NCBI GenBank assembly: GCA_016187745.1
Contig: JACPJC010000005.1
Coordinates: 256,308-298,436, forward strand
Source of the DNA: Candidatus Iainarchaeum sp.
Lineage (GTDB): Archaea > Iainarchaeota > Iainarchaeia > Iainarchaeales > JAXPJC01
Length of the DNA stretch: 42,129 nt
Direction: 5' to 3'
In this document: one piece after another, positions 24,916 through 32,466 of the stretch
Layout of the letters: each line of letters begins with the position of its first letter
Position numbering within the stretch: position 1 is the first letter of the stretch
Made by a program: the position numbers and the translations under genes
Notes under the pieces: generated by a model
Seen by the model: the letters and a program-made list of their open reading frames with translations, nothing else
The model's database searches: none
What the model was told of the DNA's origin: nothing

Positions 24916-25578
24916 ATGCGGCCCATTCAGCTTTACAATTCCCTTTTCGAGAATTTTGGCGCGCAGCACTGGTGGCCTGCTGCTAATGGGAAAAACAGGG
25001 CGCTTGAAATCTGCATCGGCGCGATTTTGACCCAGAACACTTCGTGGAAAAATGTTGAAAAGGCGCTTGCGGAGCTGCACAGGCATAAAATGATTGATAT
25101 TGGAAAAATTTCAAAATGCAACAGCAAAAAGCTCGCAGCGCTGATCCGCTCTTCCGGCTACCACAACCAGAAGGCAAAAACGCTGAAGGCTTTCTGCAGC
25201 CATCTGCTCAAAAATTGCAATGGAAATCTTGGCGGAATGCTAAGCAGGTCGATTCCTGAGCTGCGCGCGGAGCTTCTCGCTTTGCACGGGATTGGGAATG
25301 AAACCGCGGACTCAATTATCCTGTACGCGGCGCACAAGCCGGCTTTTGTTATTGATGCCTATACAAAAAGGATTGCGGGGCGCCTGGGCATTAGTTCTGA
25401 GCAAAATTATGAAAAGCTGCAGGGCTTTTTTGAGTCCCGCCTGGAAAAAAATGCGCAGTTGTTCAATGAATTCCACGCGCTGCTTGTGCAGTTCGGAAAG
25501 GAATTCTGCAAAAAGAAGCCGGAGTGCGGGGAATGCTTTTTAAATGGGAAATGCAATTATTATTCAAGTTCAGGGTAG
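24916..25578 (+). CDS. HhH-GPD DNA glycosylase (3-methyladenine glycosylase III-like)
   Basis: A base-excision-repair glycosylase of the endonuclease III fold, 220 residues. GAQHWWPA followed by EICIGAILTQNTSWKNVEKA is typical of the COG2231/MagIII group. The helix-hairpin-helix is at 121-133 (LALHGIGNETADS), the catalytic Asp is D147 in FVIDAYTKR, and four cysteines (198, 204, 207, 213) form an iron-sulfur motif close to C-x6-C-x2-C-x5-C. The catalytic Lys of true endonuclease III, normally in the GVGRKTA-type loop, is replaced here by Glu (GIGNETA). That argues for a monofunctional glycosylase acting on alkylated bases rather than a bifunctional lyase. ndk starts five bases after the stop, so the two genes likely share a transcript. 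Confidence 0.82.
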   Translation: MRPIQLYNSLFENFGAQHWWPAANGKNRALEICIGAILTQNTSWKNVEKALAELHRHKMIDIGKISKCNSKKLAALIRSSGYHNQKAKTLKAFCSHLLKNCNGNLGGMLSRSIPELRAELLALHGIGNETADSIILYAAHKPAFVIDAYTKRIAGRLGISSEQNYEKLQGFFESRLEKNAQLFNEFHALLVQFGKEFCKKKPECGECFLNGKCNYYSSSG

Positions 25579-25582
25579 AAAT

Positions 25583-26005
25583 ATGTCATATACCTTTGTG
25601 CTGCTTAAGCCTGATGCAATAAAGCGGGGGCTTGTGAGAGAAATATTCAATATCTTTGAGCGCAGCGGATTGCACGCAATTAAGCAGAAATCCCTTGAGC
25701 CAAGCGCTTCACTCATCTGGAAAATGTATCCAGACCTCAATCCAAGGGAGAAATTCGCAAAGGAGCATGTGAAATATGTTTCCTCGGGGAAAGTCATTGC
25801 CGCAGTTCTTGAAGGGAAAAATGCAGTGAGGAAGGCAAGGGAAGTTGTAGGAAACAAAAATCCTGAAAAGGCCGCTGAAGGGACAATCCGCAGGAAATTC
25901 GGCTACATCGACAGGAAAACGGATTTGTGGATAACTGTTGTCCATGCCGCGGACTCGGGGAAAAATGCAAGGCGCGAAGCGAAATTGTTCGGGCTGCAAT
26001 CCTGA
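25583..26005 (+). CDS. ndk: Nucleoside diphosphate kinase
   Basis: Transfers the gamma phosphate from ATP to nucleoside diphosphates through a phosphohistidine; 140 residues, standard size. Evidence: TFVLLKPDAIKRGLVREI at the N terminus with nucleotide-binding Lys9, the GKVIAAVLEGKNAVRKAREVVG segment (helix after the Kpn loop), GTIRRKFG, and the active-site histidine H121 in ITVVHAADS (family usually NxIHGSDS). The ATG at 25583 comes just after the glycosylase gene; an earlier in-frame start would overlap that gene. Confidence 0.95.
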   Translation: MSYTFVLLKPDAIKRGLVREIFNIFERSGLHAIKQKSLEPSASLIWKMYPDLNPREKFAKEHVKYVSSGKVIAAVLEGKNAVRKAREVVGNKNPEKAAEGTIRRKFGYIDRKTDLWITVVHAADSGKNARREAKLFGLQS

Positions 26006-26050
26006 TTATTCTTTTTAAATCCATCCATACTTGTTTTATGTGTGGTTTTT

Positions 26051-27364
26051 ATGGAAAGAATCCTTGCAAATGACATAGGCGAAAGGCACGCGGGAAAAAG
26101 CGTTCTGGTCAGCGGATGGGTTTCCGACATCCGCGACCTTGGCGGGCTGAAATTCCTTATCCTCAAGGACAGGAGCGGAACGATACAGATAACAATGCCC
26201 AAGAAGGAAATGACAAAGGAAATTATGGAAACAGCGGAGCAGATAACGAAGGAAAGCGTCATTTCCGCCGAAGGGAAGGTCCAGGGCGCAAAGCAGGCGC
26301 CGAGGGGGGTTGAAATAATTCCCGAAAAGCTGCAGCTGATTTCGAAGGCGCAAGCGCCGATTCCGCTTGATTTGAGCGGGAAAATAAAATCGGATTTGAG
26401 CGTGAGGCTTGATTACAGGTTCCTTGATTTGAGGAATCCGAAGAGCCTTGCGATATTCAAAATAAGGAGCAAGATGTTCAAGCTGATAACCGATTTTTAT
26501 GATTCGCAGGGATTTACAGCAATACAGACCCCGAAAATAACAAGCGCGGGGGTAGAATCAGGCGCTGAACTGTTCCCTGTGGTTTATTTCGATAAGGAGG
26601 CATTCCTTTCCCAGAGCCCGCAGATTTACAAGCAGATGATGGTATGCGCGGGCTTTGAAAGGGTCTATGAGATAGCCCCGGTTTTCCGCGCGGAAAAAAG
26701 CCATACAACAAGGCACCTCACTGAATTTACCGGAGTGGACTTTGAAATGGGCTTCATAAGGGGCGAGAATGACGTTATGGACGTTATTGAGGGGATGTGC
26801 AGATATATTCTGGAGGGCCTTAAGAAGGAATGCGCCCCAGAGTTTGAGATGTTCGGAGTCAATCCCACAATTCCAAAAAAAATCCCGCGCATTGAAATGA
26901 GCGAGATTAAAAAAATCCTTGCCGAGAAATACGGGAAGAAGATTCCGGAGGACGAGGATCTGGATGCAGAAGGAGAGGAATTTGTCGGAAAATACATAAA
27001 GGAAAAATACAACGAGGAATTTGTTTTTGTTACAGCATATCCCTGGAAGAAAAGGCCCTTCTACCACATGCGCCCGGAGGGAAAGGCAGATTTGACAAAA
27101 TCATTTGACCTTATTTGGAATGGCGTTGAAATAGCAACCGGGGCGCAGAGGGAGCACCGCTATGAAATCCTAAAGCAGCAGGCAAAAGAAAAGGGCGTTG
27201 ATTTGGATGCGATGAAGAGCTATGCGGATATTTTCAAATACGGGGCACCTCCGCACGGCGGGGTTGGGTTAGGGCTTGACAGGATGGTTGAGCAGCTCCT
27301 GAAGCTTGACAATGTGAGGGAGGCAATCCTGCTTCCTAGAGACCCTGAAAGGCTCACTCCTTAA
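26051..27364 (+). CDS. aspS: Aspartyl-tRNA synthetase, archaeal type, probably non-discriminating
   Basis: A class IIb synthetase of 437 residues with an N-terminal OB-fold anticodon-binding domain (VSGWVSDIRDLGGLKFLIL) and a catalytic domain with motif 2 (FRAEKSHTTRHLTEF) and motif 3 (GGVGLGLDRMVEQLL). From memory of the archaeal family, discriminating enzymes have Trp and Lys at two OB-fold positions. Here the first is Ser (GWVSDI) and the second Pro (KQAPRGVEI); Pro at the second site is typical of non-discriminating enzymes that also make Asp-tRNA(Asn). A nearby gatCAB fits, since that amidotransferase would turn Asp-tRNA(Asn) into Asn-tRNA(Asn). The ATG at 26051 is preferred over GTG at 26042. 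The TATA box is CTTTTTAAAT at 26011-26020. Confidence 0.9.
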   Translation: MERILANDIGERHAGKSVLVSGWVSDIRDLGGLKFLILKDRSGTIQITMPKKEMTKEIMETAEQITKESVISAEGKVQGAKQAPRGVEIIPEKLQLISKAQAPIPLDLSGKIKSDLSVRLDYRFLDLRNPKSLAIFKIRSKMFKLITDFYDSQGFTAIQTPKITSAGVESGAELFPVVYFDKEAFLSQSPQIYKQMMVCAGFERVYEIAPVFRAEKSHTTRHLTEFTGVDFEMGFIRGENDVMDVIEGMCRYILEGLKKECAPEFEMFGVNPTIPKKIPRIEMSEIKKILAEKYGKKIPEDEDLDAEGEEFVGKYIKEKYNEEFVFVTAYPWKKRPFYHMRPEGKADLTKSFDLIWNGVEIATGAQREHRYEILKQQAKEKGVDLDAMKSYADIFKYGAPPHGGVGLGLDRMVEQLLKLDNVREAILLPRDPERLTP

Positions 27365-27423
27365 TATCGCTTATTGCCGTAAAAATAGATATATTTAAAT
27401 ACTGGTTTGCGCACAATTATTGC

Positions 27424-28041
27424 ATGGCAATAAAGAGAGCAAGGTTTTTTGTAAGCAACCATGTTCAGGATGTTGGCTGCAGGGGATTTATAATCTCTGA
27501 AATGATGTTTGCAGGGTTTGAAAATGGCAATGCCATAAACCTTTCCGATGGAAGAGTTGAAGTGAGAATTGAAGGGGAAGAGAATAAAATAAAGAGCTTT
27601 GTTGAAGAATTAGAGATAAAAATGATTGCCAAGTATGGCAACCCTGTTGTTAGGGTTTCAGAAACAGAATACAGCCCTGATTTGGGATTGCATGATTTGA
27701 TGAAAACTTCCCAGGCGCACCTTCTTACCCAATTTGACAAGGGAATAGGGGTGATGAAAAGCATGGAAGGGCATTTGGAGGGGATTGATAAAAAGCTTGA
27801 TGAGAAATTTGATAACCTTTCCAATAAGTTTGATGGACTTCCAAAGCAGATAGCAAACGAGCTCGACAGCAAATTTGACTCCCTTCCCAGGCGCATAGCA
27901 AACGAGCTCAACAGCAAATTTGACTCCCTTCCCAGGCGCATAGCAAACGAGCTCAGTGGCAAATTTGATTCCATAGACTCAAAACTTGATTCACTCCCAA
28001 AGCGCATGGCAGCGGAACTAAAAGCAGTATTAAAAGGCTGA
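27424..28041 (+). CDS. Acylphosphatase-domain protein with C-terminal 15-residue repeats
   Basis: A 205-residue fusion. Residues 1-95 are an acylphosphatase fold: VSNHVQDVGCRGFI (catalytic Arg20; family VxGxVQGVGFR) and AINLSDGRVEVRIEG with the catalytic Asn39. The usual VQGVGF is changed to VQDVGC, but both catalytic residues remain. Residues about 120-205 are a helical tail built from near-identical units of 15 residues, KFDSLPRRIANELNS, ending in KLDSLPKRMAAELKAVL, probably an extended coiled coil or amphipathic surface. The ATG at 27424 is close behind a TATA box (ATATATTTAAATAC, about 27389-27402), so transcription likely starts at or just before it. The gatC operon follows with its own TATA box. 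Confidence 0.72.
   Translation: MAIKRARFFVSNHVQDVGCRGFIISEMMFAGFENGNAINLSDGRVEVRIEGEENKIKSFVEELEIKMIAKYGNPVVRVSETEYSPDLGLHDLMKTSQAHLLTQFDKGIGVMKSMEGHLEGIDKKLDEKFDNLSNKFDGLPKQIANELDSKFDSLPRRIANELNSKFDSLPRRIANELSGKFDSIDSKLDSLPKRMAAELKAVLKG
27826..28005 (+). repeat. 45-bp tandem repeats in the acylphosphatase-domain gene
   Basis: Units begin at 27826, 27871, 27916 and 27961, with a shortened unit (KFDSIDS) before the final KLDSLPK unit. The 27871 and 27916 copies are almost identical at the DNA level (AAATTTGACTCCCTTCCCAG and onward), indicating recent duplication. Confidence 0.9.
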
Positions 28042-28099
28042 ATCAGCCATTAAACCAAATTCTTTTAATTAAGTATTTTATTCTATTATACTGAGCAAA

Positions 28100-28393
28100 A
28101 TGCCAAAGCCGAAAATTGATGCAAAACTTCTTGAGAGTGTTGCAAGGAATTCAAGGATTTCCCTCACAGAGGGCGAGAGCAGGAAATTCCTGAAGGAAAT
28201 GCAGGAAATACTGGATGCCTTTTCCAAAATTGATGAAGTGAATGTGGAAAAAACAAGGCCCTCTTTCCAGCCGGTTGAGCTGAAAAATGTCATGCGCGAT
28301 GACGCTGCCAAAAAATGCCTCACTCAGGAAGAGGCGCTTTCCAACACTAAGCACAGGGAAAAGGGCTATTTCAGGGGCCCGAGGGTTGTGTGA
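28100..28393 (+). CDS. gatC: Asp/Glu-tRNA amidotransferase subunit C
   Basis: The small belt subunit that wraps and stabilises GatA-GatB in the GatCAB complex; 97 residues. The pattern LLESVARNSRISLTEGES, FLKEMQEILDAFSKID, RPSFQPVELKNVMRDDAA and the C-terminal GYFRGPRVV are typical. It opens the operon gatC-gatA-MBL-gatB. A TATA-like CTTTTAATTAAG (about 28063-28074) lies about 30 bases upstream. The stop overlaps the GTG codon that could start gatA. Confidence 0.92.
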   Translation: MPKPKIDAKLLESVARNSRISLTEGESRKFLKEMQEILDAFSKIDEVNVEKTRPSFQPVELKNVMRDDAAKKCLTQEEALSNTKHREKGYFRGPRVV

Positions 28394-28398
28394 GAGCA

Positions 28399-29844
28399 AT
28401 GAATGCAATTGAGTTTGTGCAAAAAGCGCAAAATGCAGAAATTTCAGTTGTTGAGCACACCCATAAAATTCTGGAAGAAATTAAAAAGAAGAACCCCGCA
28501 TACAACCATTTCAATTTAATTGCAGAGGATTTTGCGATTAAGCAGGCAGAAGAGTTGGAAAAGCAGATAAGGCAGAACCCGGAAAAAGCAAAAAGCCTGA
28601 AGCTTCTCGGATTGCCAGTTTCCGTAAAGGACTGCATATGCGTTAAAGGAATTGAATCCCGCTCCGGGAGCAAAATCCTTTCAGGATACAAGCCTGTGTT
28701 TGATGCGACAGTTGTTGCAAAGGCAAAGGAGCAGGGCGCAATAATTCTTGGGAAAACCTCGCAGGATGAATTCGGCTTTGGCTCTTTTGGCACAAACACA
28801 GGAATTGATTTCAAGAAGCCAAAGAATCCCCATGATGTTTCAAGGGCGTGCGGCGGCTCCTCCGCAGGCGCCGGGGGTTTTACAGCATTGACTGAATTTT
28901 CCCATATTGCGCTTGGCGAAAGCACAGGCGGCAGCATTGCCTGCCCCGCAAGTTTTTGCGGCGTAGTTGGATTGACCCCCACTTATGGCAGGGTTTCGCG
29001 CTATGGGCTGATAGATTATGCCAATAGCCTGGATAAGATAGGAACAATAGCAAAATCCACAAAAGAAGCCGCATTATTATTGCAGATTATCTCCGGGAAT
29101 GATGAAAAAGATGCCACTTCCCTTAAAAATCCCGCTGAGAATTACATTGAGAATTTAAGCAGCCCGCTTAAAGGAATGAAGATTGCCGTAATAAGGGAAT
29201 TTTTCGGAAAGGGAATAGATTCAGGGGCAAGCAAGGCCTGCTGGAGCGCGCTTAAGGCTGCTGAAAAAACTCTTGGAGTAAAATACGAGGAGGTTTCCCT
29301 CCCCCTGAATGCAAAATACGCAATTCCCGCCTACTATCTAATTGCAATGGCTGAGGCTTCCACAAACCTTGCGAAATACTGCGGAATGCGCTATGGAATG
29401 GAAGAGGAATTGAAAGGAAATTTTGATGAATACTTCACTTCGGTGCGCTCAAAATTCTTCGGGGAGGAGGCAAAGCGCAGGATAATTCTCGGAACATTCA
29501 CAAGGATGGCGGGCTTCAGGGATGCTTATTATCTGCGCGCAATGAAATTGCGCACACTCCTCATTGAGGAATATGCAAAACTCTTCAAAAAATTTGATTT
29601 GATTGTGCATCCCACAATGCCTGTTGTTGCTCCGAAGTTTGATGATATAGAAAAGCTCACTCCGCTGGAAAATTACATGATGGACATTTGCACTATGCCC
29701 GCAAATTTGGCAGGATTGCCTCATGCAAGCATTCCTGTTGGAAAGAGCAGAAATATGCCAGTTGGATTGATGCTTACCGCTTCCCACCTGCAGGAAGCAA
29801 GATTAATCCGGGCGGCAAATGCAATTGAAGGGGCGTGCGGATAA
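28399..29844 (+). CDS. gatA: Asp/Glu-tRNA amidotransferase subunit A (amidase)
   Basis: The glutaminase subunit of GatCAB, releasing ammonia that is channelled to GatB; 481 residues. Amidase-signature residues: Lys77 in GLPVSVKDCI, the cis-Ser in CGGSSAGAGG (154/155) and the nucleophile Ser179 in LGESTGGSIACPA. Further matches are FCGVVGLTPTYGRVSRYGL and LAGLPHASIPVG. The glycine-rich strand is GSSAGAGG rather than the common GSSGGSAA, a small deviation that keeps the catalytic serines. The ATG at 28399 is chosen; a GTG at 28390 overlapping the gatC stop is possible. The stop overlaps the ATG of the next gene by one base. Confidence 0.93.
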   Translation: MNAIEFVQKAQNAEISVVEHTHKILEEIKKKNPAYNHFNLIAEDFAIKQAEELEKQIRQNPEKAKSLKLLGLPVSVKDCICVKGIESRSGSKILSGYKPVFDATVVAKAKEQGAIILGKTSQDEFGFGSFGTNTGIDFKKPKNPHDVSRACGGSSAGAGGFTALTEFSHIALGESTGGSIACPASFCGVVGLTPTYGRVSRYGLIDYANSLDKIGTIAKSTKEAALLLQIISGNDEKDATSLKNPAENYIENLSSPLKGMKIAVIREFFGKGIDSGASKACWSALKAAEKTLGVKYEEVSLPLNAKYAIPAYYLIAMAEASTNLAKYCGMRYGMEEELKGNFDEYFTSVRSKFFGEEAKRRIILGTFTRMAGFRDAYYLRAMKLRTLLIEEYAKLFKKFDLIVHPTMPVVAPKFDDIEKLTPLENYMMDICTMPANLAGLPHASIPVGKSRNMPVGLMLTASHLQEARLIRAANAIEGACG

Positions 29845-30593
29845 TGGAATTGGTTGTTCTGGGCTCAGGCACATGCGTTCCGAATTTGAACAGAAGCGAG
29901 AGCGCATATGTAATAAATGCAGGAAAACACCAGCTCCTGTTTGACTGCGGGGCAGGCACAAAAAGAAGGCTGGCTGATGCGAAAATTGATTACAGAAAGA
30001 TTGATTACATATTTCTCTCACACTCCCACAACGACCACATAAATGACTTGCCGGCAATAATATGGTCATACAGTTATTTCGGCTCCCCGCGCAGTAGAAA
30101 ATTAAATTTTATTGGGCCAAGGGGATTAAAGGAATATTTCAGGCTGTTATTAAAAATGTTGAAATTCAAAGACATAGTGCCTAAAATAAATGTTATGGAA
30201 GTCAAAAATAATACAATAAAAATTGACGGCATATCAATAAAATCAGCTCCAGTGCCCCATTTGCATGCGCAGAATTGCGTTGCATATCGCATAGAGCACA
30301 AGGGGAAAGCAATTGTTTATTCCGGCGATACCGGATATACCGATAAATTGATAAAACTGGCAAAGGATGCGGATTTGCTTGTTCTGGAGTGCTCAAACCC
30401 TGATGAGCTTAAATATTCTGGCCATCTCATACCGAAAGAATGCGGGGAAATCGCGACAAGGGCAAATGCAAAGGCGCTGATGCTCACGCATTTCTATCCC
30501 GAAGCGGATAAGCCAAGCACAAGGGCGCAGGCGAGGAAAAAATACAAAGGGAAAATAATTATTGCAAAGGATTTGATGAGAGTGAAAATATAA
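29844..30593 (+). CDS. RNase Z-like metallo-beta-lactamase hydrolase
   Basis: A 249-residue metallo-beta-lactamase-fold hydrolase, starting GSGTCVPNLNRSESAYVI. Zinc ligands: HSHNDH (residues 60-65), the histidine of PVPHLHAQNC, Asp in VYSGDTGYTD and histidine in LMLTHFYPEAD. The sequence order is that of RNase Z/ElaC-like proteins and the short metal-dependent hydrolases of the same group, but it lacks the long flexible arm used by RNase Z to bind tRNA (nothing corresponds between residues 150 and 200). The substrate is unknown. It is embedded between gatA and gatB with one-base stop/start overlaps on both sides, which strongly ties its expression to the amidotransferase. Confidence 0.8.
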   Translation: MELVVLGSGTCVPNLNRSESAYVINAGKHQLLFDCGAGTKRRLADAKIDYRKIDYIFLSHSHNDHINDLPAIIWSYSYFGSPRSRKLNFIGPRGLKEYFRLLLKMLKFKDIVPKINVMEVKNNTIKIDGISIKSAPVPHLHAQNCVAYRIEHKGKAIVYSGDTGYTDKLIKLAKDADLLVLECSNPDELKYSGHLIPKECGEIATRANAKALMLTHFYPEADKPSTRAQARKKYKGKIIIAKDLMRVKI

Positions 30594-32449
30594 TGCAAGA
30601 AGCAAAAACCGGCGCATGGGTGAAGGAATATCTGCACAAAAGGAAGGCGCGCTTCAAGTTCCTTGAGCACGAGGCCGTTACAAAGCCAGTTGATAGCGCG
30701 CGCGTAAGGGGAGTTGCGCTCAAGCAGATTGCAAAGGCGCTTGTGTATATGGCCGATGGGAAGGCAGCGCTTGCAATTCTGTCCGGGGACAGGGAAGTGG
30801 ATGAGAATAAACTGAGGCTTGCGCTGGATGCTGAGAAAATAAGGTTTGCAGGAAGCGCGGAGGTCAAGGCGCACACGGGGTGCGAGGTTGGATTGGTTCC
30901 TCCGGTAATTGAAAAAATCCCCAAAGTGATTGATAAAAAATTATTGGAAAACGAATTTGTTTCATTCAATGCGGGAATTGCGACAGCAGGAATAATTATT
31001 GGAGTGAAAGAATTGTTGAAAGTTTTGGACAATTGCAAACAGGCGGAAATCTCATTCGGGAAAACAATCATCGGGCTGGAAGCGCATGTGCAGCTGAATA
31101 CCCAAAGCAAAATGTTCTGCTCCTGCCCGACAGAAAGCGCGGAGCCGAATTCCGCATGCTGCGAAATCTGTTTGGGAATGCCGGGGAGCAAGCCCATGCT
31201 GAACCGCAAGGCAGTTGACTATGCGCTTAAATTAGCATTAGCGCTCAACTGCAGGATAAATAATGAATTCTTCTTTTCCCGCAAAACATATTTCTATCCG
31301 GACATGGCGAAAAACTTCCAAATCTCGCAGTACGAGATTCCGCTTGCGGTTGACGGCTATGTAAATCTGCGCAGCGGAAAGAAAATAAGAATCAGGAGAA
31401 TTCACATGGAGGAAGATCCCGCGGCGCTTGTCCATGCGGAGGGATTGGGAACTTCAGAGGCAGCGCTTGTGGATTACAACAGGAGCGGAATCCCGCTTGT
31501 GGAAGTTGTAACGGAGCCGGACATGGCAAGCCCCGAGGAGGCGCGCGCATTTTTGGATGAGCTCATTACAATTCTGGAGTATCTGGAAATATTCGTTTCC
31601 GGGAAAAACGCGATGAAGGCAGACAGCAATATTTCAATTGAGGGAAGCGAAAGGGTTGAAGTGAAGAACATAACCTCCTTCAAGGGGGTTGAGAAAGCGC
31701 TTGCGTTTGAGGTATTGCGCCAGAAGAACATGATCAAGCACGGGGAGAAAATTGTCAGGGAAACGCGCGGGTTTGATGAGGGCACAAGCACAACAAAATC
31801 CCTGCGCTTAAAGGAAACCGAGGAGGACTATGGATATATTTTCGAGCCTGATTTGACAAAGATTGAATTGGGCGAAAAGGCAATAGAAGATGCAAGGAAG
31901 GCGCTTCCCGAACTGCACGAGGCAAAGGCATTGCGCTTCGCAAAGCAATATGAAATTGACGAATACACTGCGAAAGTGCTTGCTTCCGACCCGCTTCTCG
32001 CGAATATTTTTGAGGAAGCCGCAAAAACCGCTGATGCGAAAATTGCGGCGCCTTTCCTCACAAGGGAGCTGCTTGCAATACTGAACCATGACAATCTGAA
32101 TCTGCGCGATGCCGGGCTGAGTGTGCAGCATTTGGTGCAACTGCTGAAGCTCCTTCAGGAAGGCAAAATAACCGAGAAGAGCGCAAAGGAAACAGCAATA
32201 AAAATGGTGCATGAGAAGGTTGCTCCGCTGCAGTATATTGAAAAAATGGGCTGGACAAAATCAATGGGCGAGAAGGAGATTGGTGAATTGGCTGATGAAA
32301 TAATTACGCAGAACAAAAAGGCAGTTGAGGATTATAAAAACGGGAATGAGAAGGCGTTCCACTTTTTGCTCGGGCTTGTTGCAAGAAGCGCAAAGGGAAA
32401 GGCTGAGCCGCGAATTATTGAGAAAATAATAAAGCAGAAGATCGGCTGA
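30593..32449 (+). CDS. gatB: Fusion: YbaK/ProX-type aminoacyl-tRNA editing domain + GatB
   Basis: A 618-residue fusion. Residues about 1-150 are a YbaK/EbsC-type deacylase domain: EHEAVTKPVDSARVRG, VALKQIAKALV with the conserved Lys48, LAILSGDREVDENKL, AHTGCEVGLVPPV and IPKVIDKKLLEN. Residues from about 156 on are GatB: IIGLEAHVQLNTQSKMFCSC, CCEICLGMPGSKPMLN, IRRIHMEEDPAALVH, YNRSGIPLVEVVTEPDM, ending in the YqeY-like tail that binds tRNA. GatB converts Asp-tRNA(Asn) or Glu-tRNA(Gln) to the amides using ammonia from GatA; the editing domain would hydrolyse a wrong aminoacyl-tRNA on the same tRNA-bound enzyme. The ORF is continuous, with no sign of frameshift or internal start. The fused role is inference. 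Confidence 0.88.
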   Translation: MQEAKTGAWVKEYLHKRKARFKFLEHEAVTKPVDSARVRGVALKQIAKALVYMADGKAALAILSGDREVDENKLRLALDAEKIRFAGSAEVKAHTGCEVGLVPPVIEKIPKVIDKKLLENEFVSFNAGIATAGIIIGVKELLKVLDNCKQAEISFGKTIIGLEAHVQLNTQSKMFCSCPTESAEPNSACCEICLGMPGSKPMLNRKAVDYALKLALALNCRINNEFFFSRKTYFYPDMAKNFQISQYEIPLAVDGYVNLRSGKKIRIRRIHMEEDPAALVHAEGLGTSEAALVDYNRSGIPLVEVVTEPDMASPEEARAFLDELITILEYLEIFVSGKNAMKADSNISIEGSERVEVKNITSFKGVEKALAFEVLRQKNMIKHGEKIVRETRGFDEGTSTTKSLRLKETEEDYGYIFEPDLTKIELGEKAIEDARKALPELHEAKALRFAKQYEIDEYTAKVLASDPLLANIFEEAAKTADAKIAAPFLTRELLAILNHDNLNLRDAGLSVQHLVQLLKLLQEGKITEKSAKETAIKMVHEKVAPLQYIEKMGWTKSMGEKEIGELADEIITQNKKAVEDYKNGNEKAFHFLLGLVARSAKGKAEPRIIEKIIKQKIG

Positions 32450-32466
32450 GGTCCGCAACAGAAAGT

